Below, piece by piece: positions 44,043-52,670 of a DNA stretch of 64,000 nucleotides. A program made the translations under genes and the position numbers. Numbering within the stretch: position 1 is the first letter of the stretch; each line of letters begins with the position of its first letter. This stretch comes from Dyadobacter flavalbus (GTDB lineage Bacteria; Bacteroidota; Bacteroidia; Cytophagales; Spirosomataceae): the NCBI RefSeq assembly GCF_006149045.1, contig NZ_VBSN01000038.1, positions 124,001 to 188,000 of the forward strand. The letters are read 5' to 3'. The notes under the pieces were generated by a model, which was given only the letters and a program-made list of their open reading frames with translations, did not search any database and was not told the DNA's origin.

Positions 44043-45998
44043 CTATTCAAATTTTTTGTCAACGGTTACGCCCGGCCACGAATCCGACCTGAAACTGCTT
44101 GCCGGAAATCCGTCGGTACTGTACAGGTTTACTTCGGCCGGCGCATCGGACCATGCGTATCTTACCGCCACAGGATTCGGAACTTTCGGATTGGACACCA
44201 CTACGTTTTTGCCGCTGATTTCGGCTTTGGCATAATGAAAAACCTTGTCGTCACCGGCAATTTCAAATCCTTTCAGATAACCGTAACGGTCTTTCACCAT
44301 TAACCCGTTTTCTGCATTTCTGAAATAAACTTCTGCTTTCCCGTTCCTGAATTCCACATGATCAAATACGGGGGAAGCGTAAGGTATATCCATACCGTAA
44401 TCCAGTTTCAATGCATTGGCGGCAAGCCGGTGCGCAACGTCCTGCTTGTTGACTGGATGAATATTGTCCGGGTTTCCAACGTCTGTACTGACGGCCATGC
44501 CTGTTTTTGGAAGGCTCAATGTCATGTTCTGTGCTTCGCGAAGTTCTGCCCAGCCGCTGCCTATGTTGCTGCCGTTATCAGAACCGAAACTGGAAAGCTG
44601 AACCCAGTAAAATGAAAAGTCGTCATTCCAGCGTTTTCGCCAGTCATTGATCAGCAAGGGAAAAGTGCGGCGGTACTGAAAAGACCGGCCTGCATTGGTT
44701 TCGCCCTGGTACCAAAGCGTTCCGCGCACAGCAAACGGAATCAGCGGAACGATCATGGCATTGTAAATCGTCGTACCGACATTGTTCATCAAATGCGCAT
44801 AGGCATGTTTTTCCGCAAAGGACGGCATTAGTTTCCAGTCCTTAGCAAGACTGATCTTGCGCTTGTTACCGTCTATATACAGATCATTTGCAGAACCCGA
44901 AAAGCCCGGTCCGAACCAGGGCGTATTCACCATATTGCCCAGTTTGATCACCAGCTGGTTTTTGCCTTCCTTCCACGTATTGGCTGCAACGGTAATTTTC
45001 CGGATGCCATTCTGAGTGCCCTGATAGACTGGTTTGCCATTGATATAAATTTCATTGGGACTGTCATTTTCTGGAAGCGACAGAATCGTTTCTTTCGAAA
45101 CCAGGTCCGCAGGAATGGTCACTTCTTTTGCCATAAATCCATTGCCCCGGAAACCCATTAATCCTTTCCAGTCCCACTGTCCGATTGGATCGGCAGCTTT
45201 CTGCCAGTTTGAAAAATCGGCATTTCCGGAAACGTACTTTGTTTCGTCTTCCGAAGCCGGATTGTAAGATGCATTTTTAAACAACTGTTTACGCAGCTTG
45301 GCATCCATCATGGCATCTGCAGCTTCCCAGGTTTCAGGCAGATTCTGCGCATAGGATTTCAGTTCTTCGTCCGTCAGCATGGCTTCCTTACTGATCCAGC
45401 CTTCAATCTGGGAACCGCCCCACGAAGCATGCAGAATGCCGACGGGCACATTGAGTTTCTGATGTATTTCCCTTGCAAAGAAAAATCCGATGGCAGTAAA
45501 ATCACCGACGGTTTCCGAAGAAGCCAATTTCCAGTCACCCGATTGAAGGTCGTCAACCGGTTTAAGCGTCACATCATGTTCAACTTTGAAATGACGGATT
45601 TGCGGGAAATCTGCGTTTTGCCTTTCAATTTCATAATCTTTGGCTGCAGAAACAGGCCATTCGATATTGGATTGCCCCGAACAAAGCCATACTTCGCCGA
45701 TCAGCACGTCCTGAACGGCTGCCTTTCCGGACTTTGCCGAAACAGCGAGTGTATGCGGGCCACCGGCTTCCAGCGAAGTGAATTGTACCTGCCATTTCCC
45801 TGAATGATCGGCTTTTGTACTTGCGGTTTGTCCGGCAAGCGTTACTTTAACTTTTTCTCCGGCTTTGGCCCAGCCCCATACAGGAACCGGTTTCTGGCGC
45901 TGAAGTACAACATGATCTGAAAAAATACGGGCAAATTTTACCTGGCCAAAAGCGGCTGTCTGAACAAGGAAAAAAAGCAGAAAACAAAAACGGTTCAT
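44043..45998 (-). CDS. Sialate O-acetylesterase-like secreted esterase
   Basis: I start at the ATG at 45998 (MNRFCFLLFFLVQTAAFGQ), which gives a clean signal peptide; the longer frame has an unlikely 42-residue preface. About 651 residues: N-terminal Ig-like domain with VVLQRQKPVPVWGWAKAGEKVKVTLAG, then the SGNH-type esterase domain with the nucleophile Ser in CSGQSNIEWPV, an inserted beta domain (WMEKGKNQLVIKLG-like), PFAVRGTLWYQGETNAG, and the C-terminal region with NPDNIHPVNKQDVAHRLA holding Asp and His. It removes O-acetyl groups from sialic acid or similar sugars. It is 24 bases from the PQQ dehydrogenase start on the same strand and likely co-transcribed. Confidence 0.9.
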   Translation of the reverse strand: MNRFCFLLFFLVQTAAFGQVKFARIFSDHVVLQRQKPVPVWGWAKAGEKVKVTLAGQTASTKADHSGKWQVQFTSLEAGGPHTLAVSAKSGKAAVQDVLIGEVWLCSGQSNIEWPVSAAKDYEIERQNADFPQIRHFKVEHDVTLKPVDDLQSGDWKLASSETVGDFTAIGFFFAREIHQKLNVPVGILHASWGGSQIEGWISKEAMLTDEELKSYAQNLPETWEAADAMMDAKLRKQLFKNASYNPASEDETKYVSGNADFSNWQKAADPIGQWDWKGLMGFRGNGFMAKEVTIPADLVSKETILSLPENDSPNEIYINGKPVYQGTQNGIRKITVAANTWKEGKNQLVIKLGNMVNTPWFGPGFSGSANDLYIDGNKRKISLAKDWKLMPSFAEKHAYAHLMNNVGTTIYNAMIVPLIPFAVRGTLWYQGETNAGRSFQYRRTFPLLINDWRKRWNDDFSFYWVQLSSFGSDNGSNIGSGWAELREAQNMTLSLPKTGMAVSTDVGNPDNIHPVNKQDVAHRLAANALKLDYGMDIPYASPVFDHVEFRNGKAEVYFRNAENGLMVKDRYGYLKGFEIAGDDKVFHYAKAEISGKNVVVSNPKVPNPVAVRYAWSDAPAEVNLYSTDGFPASSFRSDSWPGVTVDKKFE

Positions 45999-46146
45999 CG
46001 GGAAAAAGAAAATAGGAATATTGTTTATAAATGCTTCAGAGATGCAATTTCTACTTAAAATAGTAGTTTTGCATGCCTGATCAGCCGGATGCTTGAAGTT
46101 TTGTCCGGAAGAATCTGTGGCCATTATTTTTACTCATCGTTTGTGA

Positions 46147-47052
46147 ATGATTTCAGTTATCATCTGTTCAGCCAATGCTGAAGACCTTTCGCTTGTCAGA
46201 AAAAATATTTCGGAAACCATTGGCGTAACCCATGAAATCATTGCCATTGAGAACAGTCATGCAAAAAGAGGCATTTGCGAAGTTTATAACGAAGGAACGA
46301 AGAAAGCTGCATACGATATACTTTGTTTCATGCATGAAGATGTGCAGATCAGGACGAATGATTGGGGAAAAACGGTCCTGAATATTTTTTCCGAAGATGC
46401 TGAGACAGGCGTGCTCGGAGTTGCCGGCGGCGGCTACAAATCACTTTCACCTTCCGGATGGTACCAATTCGAATTTCATTCGGAAGAAAGGTCTTATCAG
46501 AATGTGCTTCAGGGTTTCAAGCTGGACGAAAAAGATGAAATCCATGCTTATCATAATCCCAAAAACGAGAATCTGAGCAGCGTTGTGTGCGTAGACGGTT
46601 TATGGTTTTGTACCCGGAAAAGTATTGCATTGAAATATCCGTTTGACGCAAAAACACTGAAAGGTTTTCACGGATATGACATTGATTTTTGCCTGAGCGT
46701 ATTCCAGGAATATAAGGTCAAGGTTACGTTTGACATTTTGATGAAACACGCCTCGGAAGGAAATTTCAATAAATTATGGCTGGACGAAATCCTTAAACTG
46801 CACAGGAAATGGAGTAAAGTACTTCCGCTGACAACATCCGATGTCAGCGACAGGGAATTCTATTTTACCGAAAAAAGGTGTCTGAAGAAACTGATAGAAC
46901 AGATGCTTCGCTGGGATTATTCATTTTATCAGATTCACCGGATGATCATGAACACCGCGAAATCCAGAGTGCGCAAAAAACTGTATTTCAAGGCATACCT
47001 GCATTTGCTCAAACTTAAACTGAACATTATTCCTCTTCCGTCCAGAAGCTGA
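46147..47052 (+). CDS. Family 2 glycosyltransferase (Glyco_tranf_2_5-like)
   Basis: 301 residues, soluble. MISVIICSANAEDLSLVRKNI opens a GT-A fold; VYNEGTKKAAYDILCFMHEDVQI contains the DxD-like acidic patch (HEDV). The middle (GGGYKSLSPSGWYQFE, VDGLWFCTRK, FHGYDIDFCLSVF) matches the StrF/streptomycin-biosynthesis type GT2 domain. The C-terminal 60 residues are basic and helical (RMIMNTAKSRVRKKLYFKAYLHLLKLKL), possibly membrane-associating. It opens divergently from the esterase and ends overlapping the 3' end of the next, convergent glycosyltransferase by 26 bases. Confidence 0.85.
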   Translation: MISVIICSANAEDLSLVRKNISETIGVTHEIIAIENSHAKRGICEVYNEGTKKAAYDILCFMHEDVQIRTNDWGKTVLNIFSEDAETGVLGVAGGGYKSLSPSGWYQFEFHSEERSYQNVLQGFKLDEKDEIHAYHNPKNENLSSVVCVDGLWFCTRKSIALKYPFDAKTLKGFHGYDIDFCLSVFQEYKVKVTFDILMKHASEGNFNKLWLDEILKLHRKWSKVLPLTTSDVSDREFYFTEKRCLKKLIEQMLRWDYSFYQIHRMIMNTAKSRVRKKLYFKAYLHLLKLKLNIIPLPSRS

Positions 47053-48028
47053 ACATGCGTACCCAAAGCAATTTGGCGCGCAATCCCCAGATCTGCCGGT
47101 AAACGAAAGCTTTTTTGGTAGCTTTCCGGTACTTCTGGATAAAGTATAAGATGTCGAAATGCCTGTCAATGAACTGTGCATACCGGAAGGAAAAAAATGT
47201 ATCCAGCCGTTCTTCAAAAAGGGTCAGGAATGTATGCAGGAATTCGGGATTTCTGTTTTTCTGAAAAGTGGCGCATTGTTTGATCCATTTGAGGTCTCTC
47301 CTGAGTTTTTTGATGTCGCGGTTTTCGTGGTAATTTCTCCTGAATTTTTTGCGCTTGTTCAGAATATCCGTTGACGTTGTTGGATGCTGGCGGTAGTTGA
47401 CGAGTGCTTGCGGTACAAAGTCGATAGTGCCCAGATTTACAGCTACATAGGCGATCCAGTGATCATGAAAATGTTCGGGATGAAAAGGCAGGATTTCATT
47501 TACCAGTTCCTTTCTGAAAAAACAGGTATGCCCCGAAACGCAGTTGAAAAAGTAAAAAACTTCCGGCTGGTTTCCACGGTATAAATGTATGATATCCGAC
47601 ATTTTCATATCGATCATTTTACCGTTATCCTCCATAAATGCAGAATCGTGATAAATCAGCAGGTTTGAACCGATACTTTCGTATTGTATCCTGATTTTGT
47701 CCGGATGCCAGATATCGTCCTGATCGGAAAGCGCAATGAACTCACCGGTGCATAAACGGATGGCTTTTTCAAAATTCTTGACATAGCCCAGATTGACCTC
47801 GTTTTCAACAACTCTGAAAAAAGGAAACCGCTGTTGGTATTCTTTCAGAATGGCTCTGGAAGAATCCTTGCTGCAGTCGTCTACGGCAATAATTTCCAGA
47901 TTGGGATAACTTTGACCTACGAGTGAATCAAGCTGTTCGCGCAGGAATTTTTCTCCGTTATAAACACAGATTGCTATGGATACAAGCGGAAGATCAGGTG
48001 ATTTATCGTTGGGCGGATTGAACTGCAT
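47027..48028 (-). CDS. Family 2 glycosyltransferase, paralogue A
   Basis: 333 residues. GT-A fold: VSIAICVYNGEKFLREQLDSLVGQ, EIIAVDDCSKDSS, GYVKNFEKAIRLCTGEFIALSDQDDIWHPDK (DxD-like catalytic acids). The C-terminal part (DKRFNFLRGNQPEV-like FYFFNCVSGHTCFFRKEL, DHWIAYVAVNLGTIDFVPQ, YRQHPTTSTDI) occurs also in the next gene. Likely sugar addition to an O-antigen, capsule or lipid-linked glycan in the cytoplasm. It starts two bases after the stop of paralogue B, and its own stop overlaps the convergent GT2 by 26 bases. Confidence 0.9.
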   Translation of the reverse strand: MQFNPPNDKSPDLPLVSIAICVYNGEKFLREQLDSLVGQSYPNLEIIAVDDCSKDSSRAILKEYQQRFPFFRVVENEVNLGYVKNFEKAIRLCTGEFIALSDQDDIWHPDKIRIQYESIGSNLLIYHDSAFMEDNGKMIDMKMSDIIHLYRGNQPEVFYFFNCVSGHTCFFRKELVNEILPFHPEHFHDHWIAYVAVNLGTIDFVPQALVNYRQHPTTSTDILNKRKKFRRNYHENRDIKKLRRDLKWIKQCATFQKNRNPEFLHTFLTLFEERLDTFFSFRYAQFIDRHFDILYFIQKYRKATKKAFVYRQIWGLRAKLLWVRMFSFWTEEE

Positions 48029-48030
48029 AT

Positions 48031-48966
48031 TTAACTGAGAACCATTTTAGCTTTGGGTCCCCATATTTTTCTGATTGTAAAAAAAAACTTGCTTACTTCT
48101 GATTTTTTAAGCAGCGCAAGCAGGATTTTCCTGTTTCTCCATATGGTGATTGCATAGGGAACATACACGAATGAAGCGTTTCTGATAAGGCTTTGCTGAT
48201 ACAACTTCAAAGTAAGCTTTTGCGGTTCATCTCCGAACTTTTCCGAACAGAGTTTAAGCCATTTGCTTTCCCTTTCAAGCTCTGCAATTTTCTGGTTTGC
48301 GGATCGGGCCGTGGCATGCAAGGCCAGCATATCCGTATTGTTTTTCTGATGCTGTCTGTATTGGACAAGGCACTGATCCACAAAATCAACCGAGCCGTTT
48401 TTTGTCGCAACCAATGCAAGCCATTGATCGTAATGAAAATCGCGCGGAAACGGAAGTGCCTTTTGCAGGACGGACTGCCGCATGAAAATGCTGTGGCCGG
48501 AAACACAGTTCAGATAAAGGAAAGCCTCCGGACGGTTGCCGCGGTAAAAGTTAAACTTGTCCGAGATTTTCGTTTGCATGGAATTTCCGGCATGATCAAT
48601 GAACTCGGAGTCGTGGTAAATTAGCTCGTTTTCCTGAATGGCATCCAGTTGAATCTGTAATTTGTCCCGGTGCCAGATGTCGTCCTGATCGCAAATGGCA
48701 ATATACTTGCCCCGACAAAGTTGCAGTGCTTTTTCAAAATTTTTATTATAACCAAGATTCTGATCGTTCCGGTACAGCCTGAAACGGAGGTCCTTAGAAG
48801 CATAGCCATTCAGGATTTCCCAGGTTTCGTCTCCTGAGCAGTCGTCAACGGCCACGATTTCCCAGTTTTCAAATTGCTGTTTAAGAATGGAATCCAGCTG
48901 TTCTTTCAGAAATGCTGCGCCGTTATATGTACAAAGCGCAATGGATACCAGTGGCGGGTTCTCCAT
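48031..48966 (-). CDS. Family 2 glycosyltransferase, paralogue B
   Basis: 311 residues and closely alike to paralogue A throughout (CTYNGAAFLKEQLDSIL, VAVDDCSGDETWEIL, YNKNFEKALQLCRGKYIAICDQDDIWHRDKLQ, FLYLNCVSGHSIF, QWLALVATKNGSVDFVDQ, YRQHQKNNTDML), so the pair arose by tandem duplication. The acceptor or donor sugars may differ. It lies four bases after the ABC exporter stop and is probably in one transcript with it and with paralogue A. Confidence 0.9.
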   Translation of the reverse strand: MENPPLVSIALCTYNGAAFLKEQLDSILKQQFENWEIVAVDDCSGDETWEILNGYASKDLRFRLYRNDQNLGYNKNFEKALQLCRGKYIAICDQDDIWHRDKLQIQLDAIQENELIYHDSEFIDHAGNSMQTKISDKFNFYRGNRPEAFLYLNCVSGHSIFMRQSVLQKALPFPRDFHYDQWLALVATKNGSVDFVDQCLVQYRQHQKNNTDMLALHATARSANQKIAELERESKWLKLCSEKFGDEPQKLTLKLYQQSLIRNASFVYVPYAITIWRNRKILLALLKKSEVSKFFFTIRKIWGPKAKMVLS

Positions 48967-48970
48967 TCGG

Positions 48971-50791
48971 CTACTCGTTGAACGTTTGCATGTCGATCAG
49001 CCTTTTGTACAGGCCTTCGCGGGCGATCAGTTCAGTATGATTTCCCTGCTCCACTATTTTTCCTTCTTCCAGAACAACAATGCAGTCCGCTTTCTGAATG
49101 GTACTCAGGCGATGGGCGATCACCAGTGAAGTCCTGTTCTGCATCAGGTTATTCAAAGCTTCCTGAACCAGTTTTTCCGATTCTGTATCCAGCGCGGAAG
49201 TGGCTTCATCCAGCAGCATGATCGGTGGGTTCTTCAGAACGGCCCGGGCGATACAGATGCGCTGCTTTTGTCCGCCCGAAAGTTTCATGCCGCGGTCCCC
49301 GATATTGCTCTGATAACCATTGTCGGTTTCCATGATGAAGTAATGCGCATTGGCCACGCGCGCGGCAGCTTCTACTTTTTCCGGCGTAGCGTCGTGATTT
49401 CCAAAGGCAATGTTGTTATAAATGGTGTCGTTGAAAAGCATCGATTCCTGATTGACAACTCCGAACAAGGCCCACAACGATTCCTGTTTTACGTGTTTCA
49501 CATCCATGTCATCAATGCTAACGCTGCCTTGCTGCGCATCGATAAACCTTGGCAGTAAATCCATCAACGTAGATTTTCCTCCTCCCGAAGGCCCGACAAG
49601 TGCAATCGTTTTCCCTTTCGGAATCGTCAGATTAATGGATTTCAGGACAGTTTTGGACTGATATGAGAAAGATACATTGCTGAGCCTGATCTGCTTATTG
49701 AATGCTTTGAGTTCGATTGCATCCGGCGCATCGTAAATTTCCGGTTTTTCATCGATCAGGTCCAGAACACGTTCTCCGGCTGCTATGCCGGCATGGATTG
49801 TACTGAAAGAATCGGTAAGTGCTTTCGCCGGGCGCATGACTTGTGAAAATATGGCAATGTAACCTACAAACTTAGCAACCGTAAGCTCGGACTGATTGTC
49901 AATGATCAGCGATCCGCCGTACAGCACGATCAGTGCAACCATTGCAACGCCCAGAAATTCGGATACAGGGCCGCTGAGCTGCTGTCTTCGGGCCATTTTG
50001 CGCCCGAGATCGGAGTAACGTACATTTTCCTGATGAAACTTGTCCTTGATATCTTCCGTCGCGTTGAATGCCTTGATGATCTTGATGCCGGAAAGCGCTT
50101 CATCCAGATAACTGATCATCAAACCAAACATATGCTGTGCAAGTGCAGCCTGCTGCTTTAATCTTTTAACAATCTTCGAAATGAGAAATGCAGAAATCGG
50201 GATAACCAGAATGGCGAACAGCGTAAGTTTGACAGATGTGGCAAACAGCACGAAAACATAAGCAATCAGTTGCAGCGGTTCTTTGAAAATAACCTGAAGC
50301 GTTCCCGTAACCGAGAATTGTACAACCTGCACGTCCGAAGCGATTTTGGAAATAATGTCGCCTTTGCGCTGGTTGCTGAAATAGCTGACATGCAGATTCA
50401 TCACATTATTGAACACCGTCTTCCGCAAATTCAGCAGCGTATGAATCCGCAGGTTTTCCATGACCCTTTGCGAAAAATACTTGAATACATTGGAAAGCAG
50501 CACCGAAACGACAATCACGCCGCAAACAAGCTGCAGAGCACCGTGCGGACCGTACATGATGTTGGCCTGCTGTGCATAATAGCTCAGCATTCCGGCCACA
50601 TCCCAGCTTTCCGGTCTTTCCATCAGCTGCGCACCTTCCTTGCTGCTGTTAAAAAGCGTGCTGAGCAGAGGAACCAGAAGTGCCAGGTTTAATGTATTGA
50701 AAATGACACCCAGAATCGTAAAAATGATGTAAGGAAACGCAAATTTGGCAATCGGCTGGGCAAAAGATAATAGTCTGAAGTATGTTTTCAT
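48971..50791 (-). CDS. MsbA-like ABC exporter (permease and ATPase fused)
   Basis: 606 residues. Six-span exporter domain (FAFPYIIFTILGVIFNTLNLALLVPLL, then VCGVIVVSVLLSNVF and so on, about residues 15-330) and a C-terminal ATPase with Walker A GPSGGGKSTLMDLL, Q-loop VNQESMLFNDTIYNNI, signature LSGGQKQRICIARAV, Walker B IMLLDEATSALD and the H-loop IAHRLST. It is of the lipid A/glycolipid flippase type (MsbA, PglK). Between glycosyltransferases it is most simply the flippase for the glycan lipid they build. Genes around it are tightly spaced. Confidence 0.93.
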   Translation of the reverse strand: MKTYFRLLSFAQPIAKFAFPYIIFTILGVIFNTLNLALLVPLLSTLFNSSKEGAQLMERPESWDVAGMLSYYAQQANIMYGPHGALQLVCGVIVVSVLLSNVFKYFSQRVMENLRIHTLLNLRKTVFNNVMNLHVSYFSNQRKGDIISKIASDVQVVQFSVTGTLQVIFKEPLQLIAYVFVLFATSVKLTLFAILVIPISAFLISKIVKRLKQQAALAQHMFGLMISYLDEALSGIKIIKAFNATEDIKDKFHQENVRYSDLGRKMARRQQLSGPVSEFLGVAMVALIVLYGGSLIIDNQSELTVAKFVGYIAIFSQVMRPAKALTDSFSTIHAGIAAGERVLDLIDEKPEIYDAPDAIELKAFNKQIRLSNVSFSYQSKTVLKSINLTIPKGKTIALVGPSGGGKSTLMDLLPRFIDAQQGSVSIDDMDVKHVKQESLWALFGVVNQESMLFNDTIYNNIAFGNHDATPEKVEAAARVANAHYFIMETDNGYQSNIGDRGMKLSGGQKQRICIARAVLKNPPIMLLDEATSALDTESEKLVQEALNNLMQNRTSLVIAHRLSTIQKADCIVVLEEGKIVEQGNHTELIAREGLYKRLIDMQTFNE

Positions 50792-50900
50792 TATTTAGGA
50801 AGGGCATAGTACAATATGCCGGAATGTAAATAGCCGGAAATTGTAAAATTTCCGGTTTGGGGTGCAAATTAATGCATATCGGTTAAAGTGCCGCTTAACT

Positions 50901-51884
50901 TTATAATTTAATTACCTGCTTGTATTTAAGCATCATCTTGATATTTTCAATCACATCAATGATTCCGATGTTGGATTTGTGATTTTTCATCTGCGTTTTG
51001 AACGCCGTTTTTTTCATCGAAAGCTCGTTCATATTTTTCAGGAAATCCAGATAGGCCTGTGCCTTGTAAAACTGGAAAGTAAGGATGCTTGGCAATACGT
51101 CGCTGAGGATCACCTGAAGATGATAAAAGTTCAGGTCCATGCCATGCAGATGCAGGTGATGCATGTAATAACGGTTCCTGAAATAAATTCTTTTTACTGA
51201 ATAATTGTCCTTATGTCCTTTGGTGCTGGCAGAAACTTCGTGGCGGCAAACCGCATTGTGTTCATAATAGCATTTCCAGCCCAGCCTCCAAGCGCGGATC
51301 GACATTTCCTGATCTTCGCCGTAATACGGATTGAACATTTCATTGAACCCGTTGATGGCTTTCAGTTTCCTGGTATCCATCAGCGCAATGGCGCCGGAAA
51401 GGTAAAAGGTAGGCGTGAGGCTGTCGCTATCCTTAAGATAGAAGAAGTTGCTGGGTTTTATCTTTCTGCCCAGAATCTTCGGGGAACGCGCCGCATCCAG
51501 AATATTGTCGTCATCCATGCCGATAATCCTGCCCATGACGCCGAACGTGTCTTCCAGTTCAAAGTACTTGTAAAGCTTTTCAAAGTAGCCTTCTTCCAGC
51601 GTGACATCCGTGTTCAGCAGGAAAATCAGATCGTTGGTTGCTTTCTGGATGCCCAGGTTGCAAGTGTGGGAAAACCCTGAATTTTTTTCTTTCCGAATGA
51701 TGGTCAGATTGTTTCCATAGTTTTTTTCAAGATATTCTACAGAATCGTCCTGTGAAGCATCGTCAACGATTATGATCTGGACTTTGGTACCAAGATTTTT
51801 CAGGATCCTGTAATTACTCTCGAAATATTTTTCGAACAAATGTTTACCGTTGTAATTAGGTATTACTACCGAGATGCTTTTCAT
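50901..51884 (-). CDS. Family 2 glycosyltransferase
   Basis: I start at ATG 51884 (MKSISVVIPNYNG); the frame may also start four codons earlier. About 327 residues. GT-A fold: VIIVDDASQDDSVEYL, SGFSHTCNLGIQKATNDLIFLLNTDVTL (donor/metal acids), then the acceptor part FYLSGAIALMDTRKLKAINGFNEMFNPYYGEDQEMSIRAWRLGWKCYY, as in rhamnosyl-type GT2 enzymes. The C-terminal helical tail is Lys-rich. It is upstream of the exporter by 109 bases and is probably the first gene of this minus-strand cluster. No gene lies for 0.77 kb upstream. Confidence 0.88.
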   Translation of the reverse strand: MKSISVVIPNYNGKHLFEKYFESNYRILKNLGTKVQIIIVDDASQDDSVEYLEKNYGNNLTIIRKEKNSGFSHTCNLGIQKATNDLIFLLNTDVTLEEGYFEKLYKYFELEDTFGVMGRIIGMDDDNILDAARSPKILGRKIKPSNFFYLKDSDSLTPTFYLSGAIALMDTRKLKAINGFNEMFNPYYGEDQEMSIRAWRLGWKCYYEHNAVCRHEVSASTKGHKDNYSVKRIYFRNRYYMHHLHLHGMDLNFYHLQVILSDVLPSILTFQFYKAQAYLDFLKNMNELSMKKTAFKTQMKNHKSNIGIIDVIENIKMMLKYKQVIKL

Positions 51885-51896
51885 TAATATTCCCAT

Positions 51897-52670
51897 TTAA
51901 GTGTAGAGTATATTTTTACCCGATAGTTATTTGTTTAGATTAACCTCTTTACTTAAAGAAACGGCGTGCACTGACTGCCAATCAAACGCCTGTATTCCGT
52001 ATTTCATTGCCTTTCTACAATTTTTCATCAACTCTTCTAAATTATCGAACCATTAACAAACCATTTCAGGAAGCAGATATCATGCATATACGTGTCCGCA
52101 GGAATGGATTCGGATCGGTGGTGAATGGATTCTGTTACGGCTTTACCATTTCATTATCCGTAAGCTGAACAGGTTCGCAGAACCGGATTGGCCCTGCAAC
52201 AGGATTTCAGAGAAGTGTCCGCTGATCTGTTGTCAAAACATACATGAAGTTCTTCGCCGTTTGTATATTTTTACTAAAATCTTGAATGCTTTGTTGCAGG
52301 CAATATATACTTTTTCCGTGATCAGTAACCTTGAGTGTCATTTTGGTCAATTAATTCTTTGTGTTCGCAAATATGCTTTTTCTGATTTATACGACTCGTA
52401 CAGATCTGCAAAGGTTGGAAGCTCTGGTAAATTATTTATACAAAAATGAAGGTATAATTAGTTTCCGGCCACAAATTATTTGAAACCAGCAAGTAGTTGC
52501 CTGGTAATCTGGGTGATAATCTTGCTAAATGAGCAAAAAAATACTCACAATTTTTGCCCAACTTTTTATCACTTCTGTTTGTTACTATTTTAAGATTGGC
52601 TCCGGACGCTTTCACTTGATATCTGCCTCCATCCGGCTTGTAAAACACTTTACTTTGTAAGTTGCTGATT
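51897..52670. other. Intergenic region, 0.77 kb, nothing recognised
   Basis: A divergent spacer between a glycosyltransferase and the predicted cyclic-dinucleotide protein. Frames of up to about 90 codons on either strand (52261-52449, 52436-52699) show no family character and AT-rich composition. It probably carries the two promoters, which I could not place. Confidence 0.5.
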
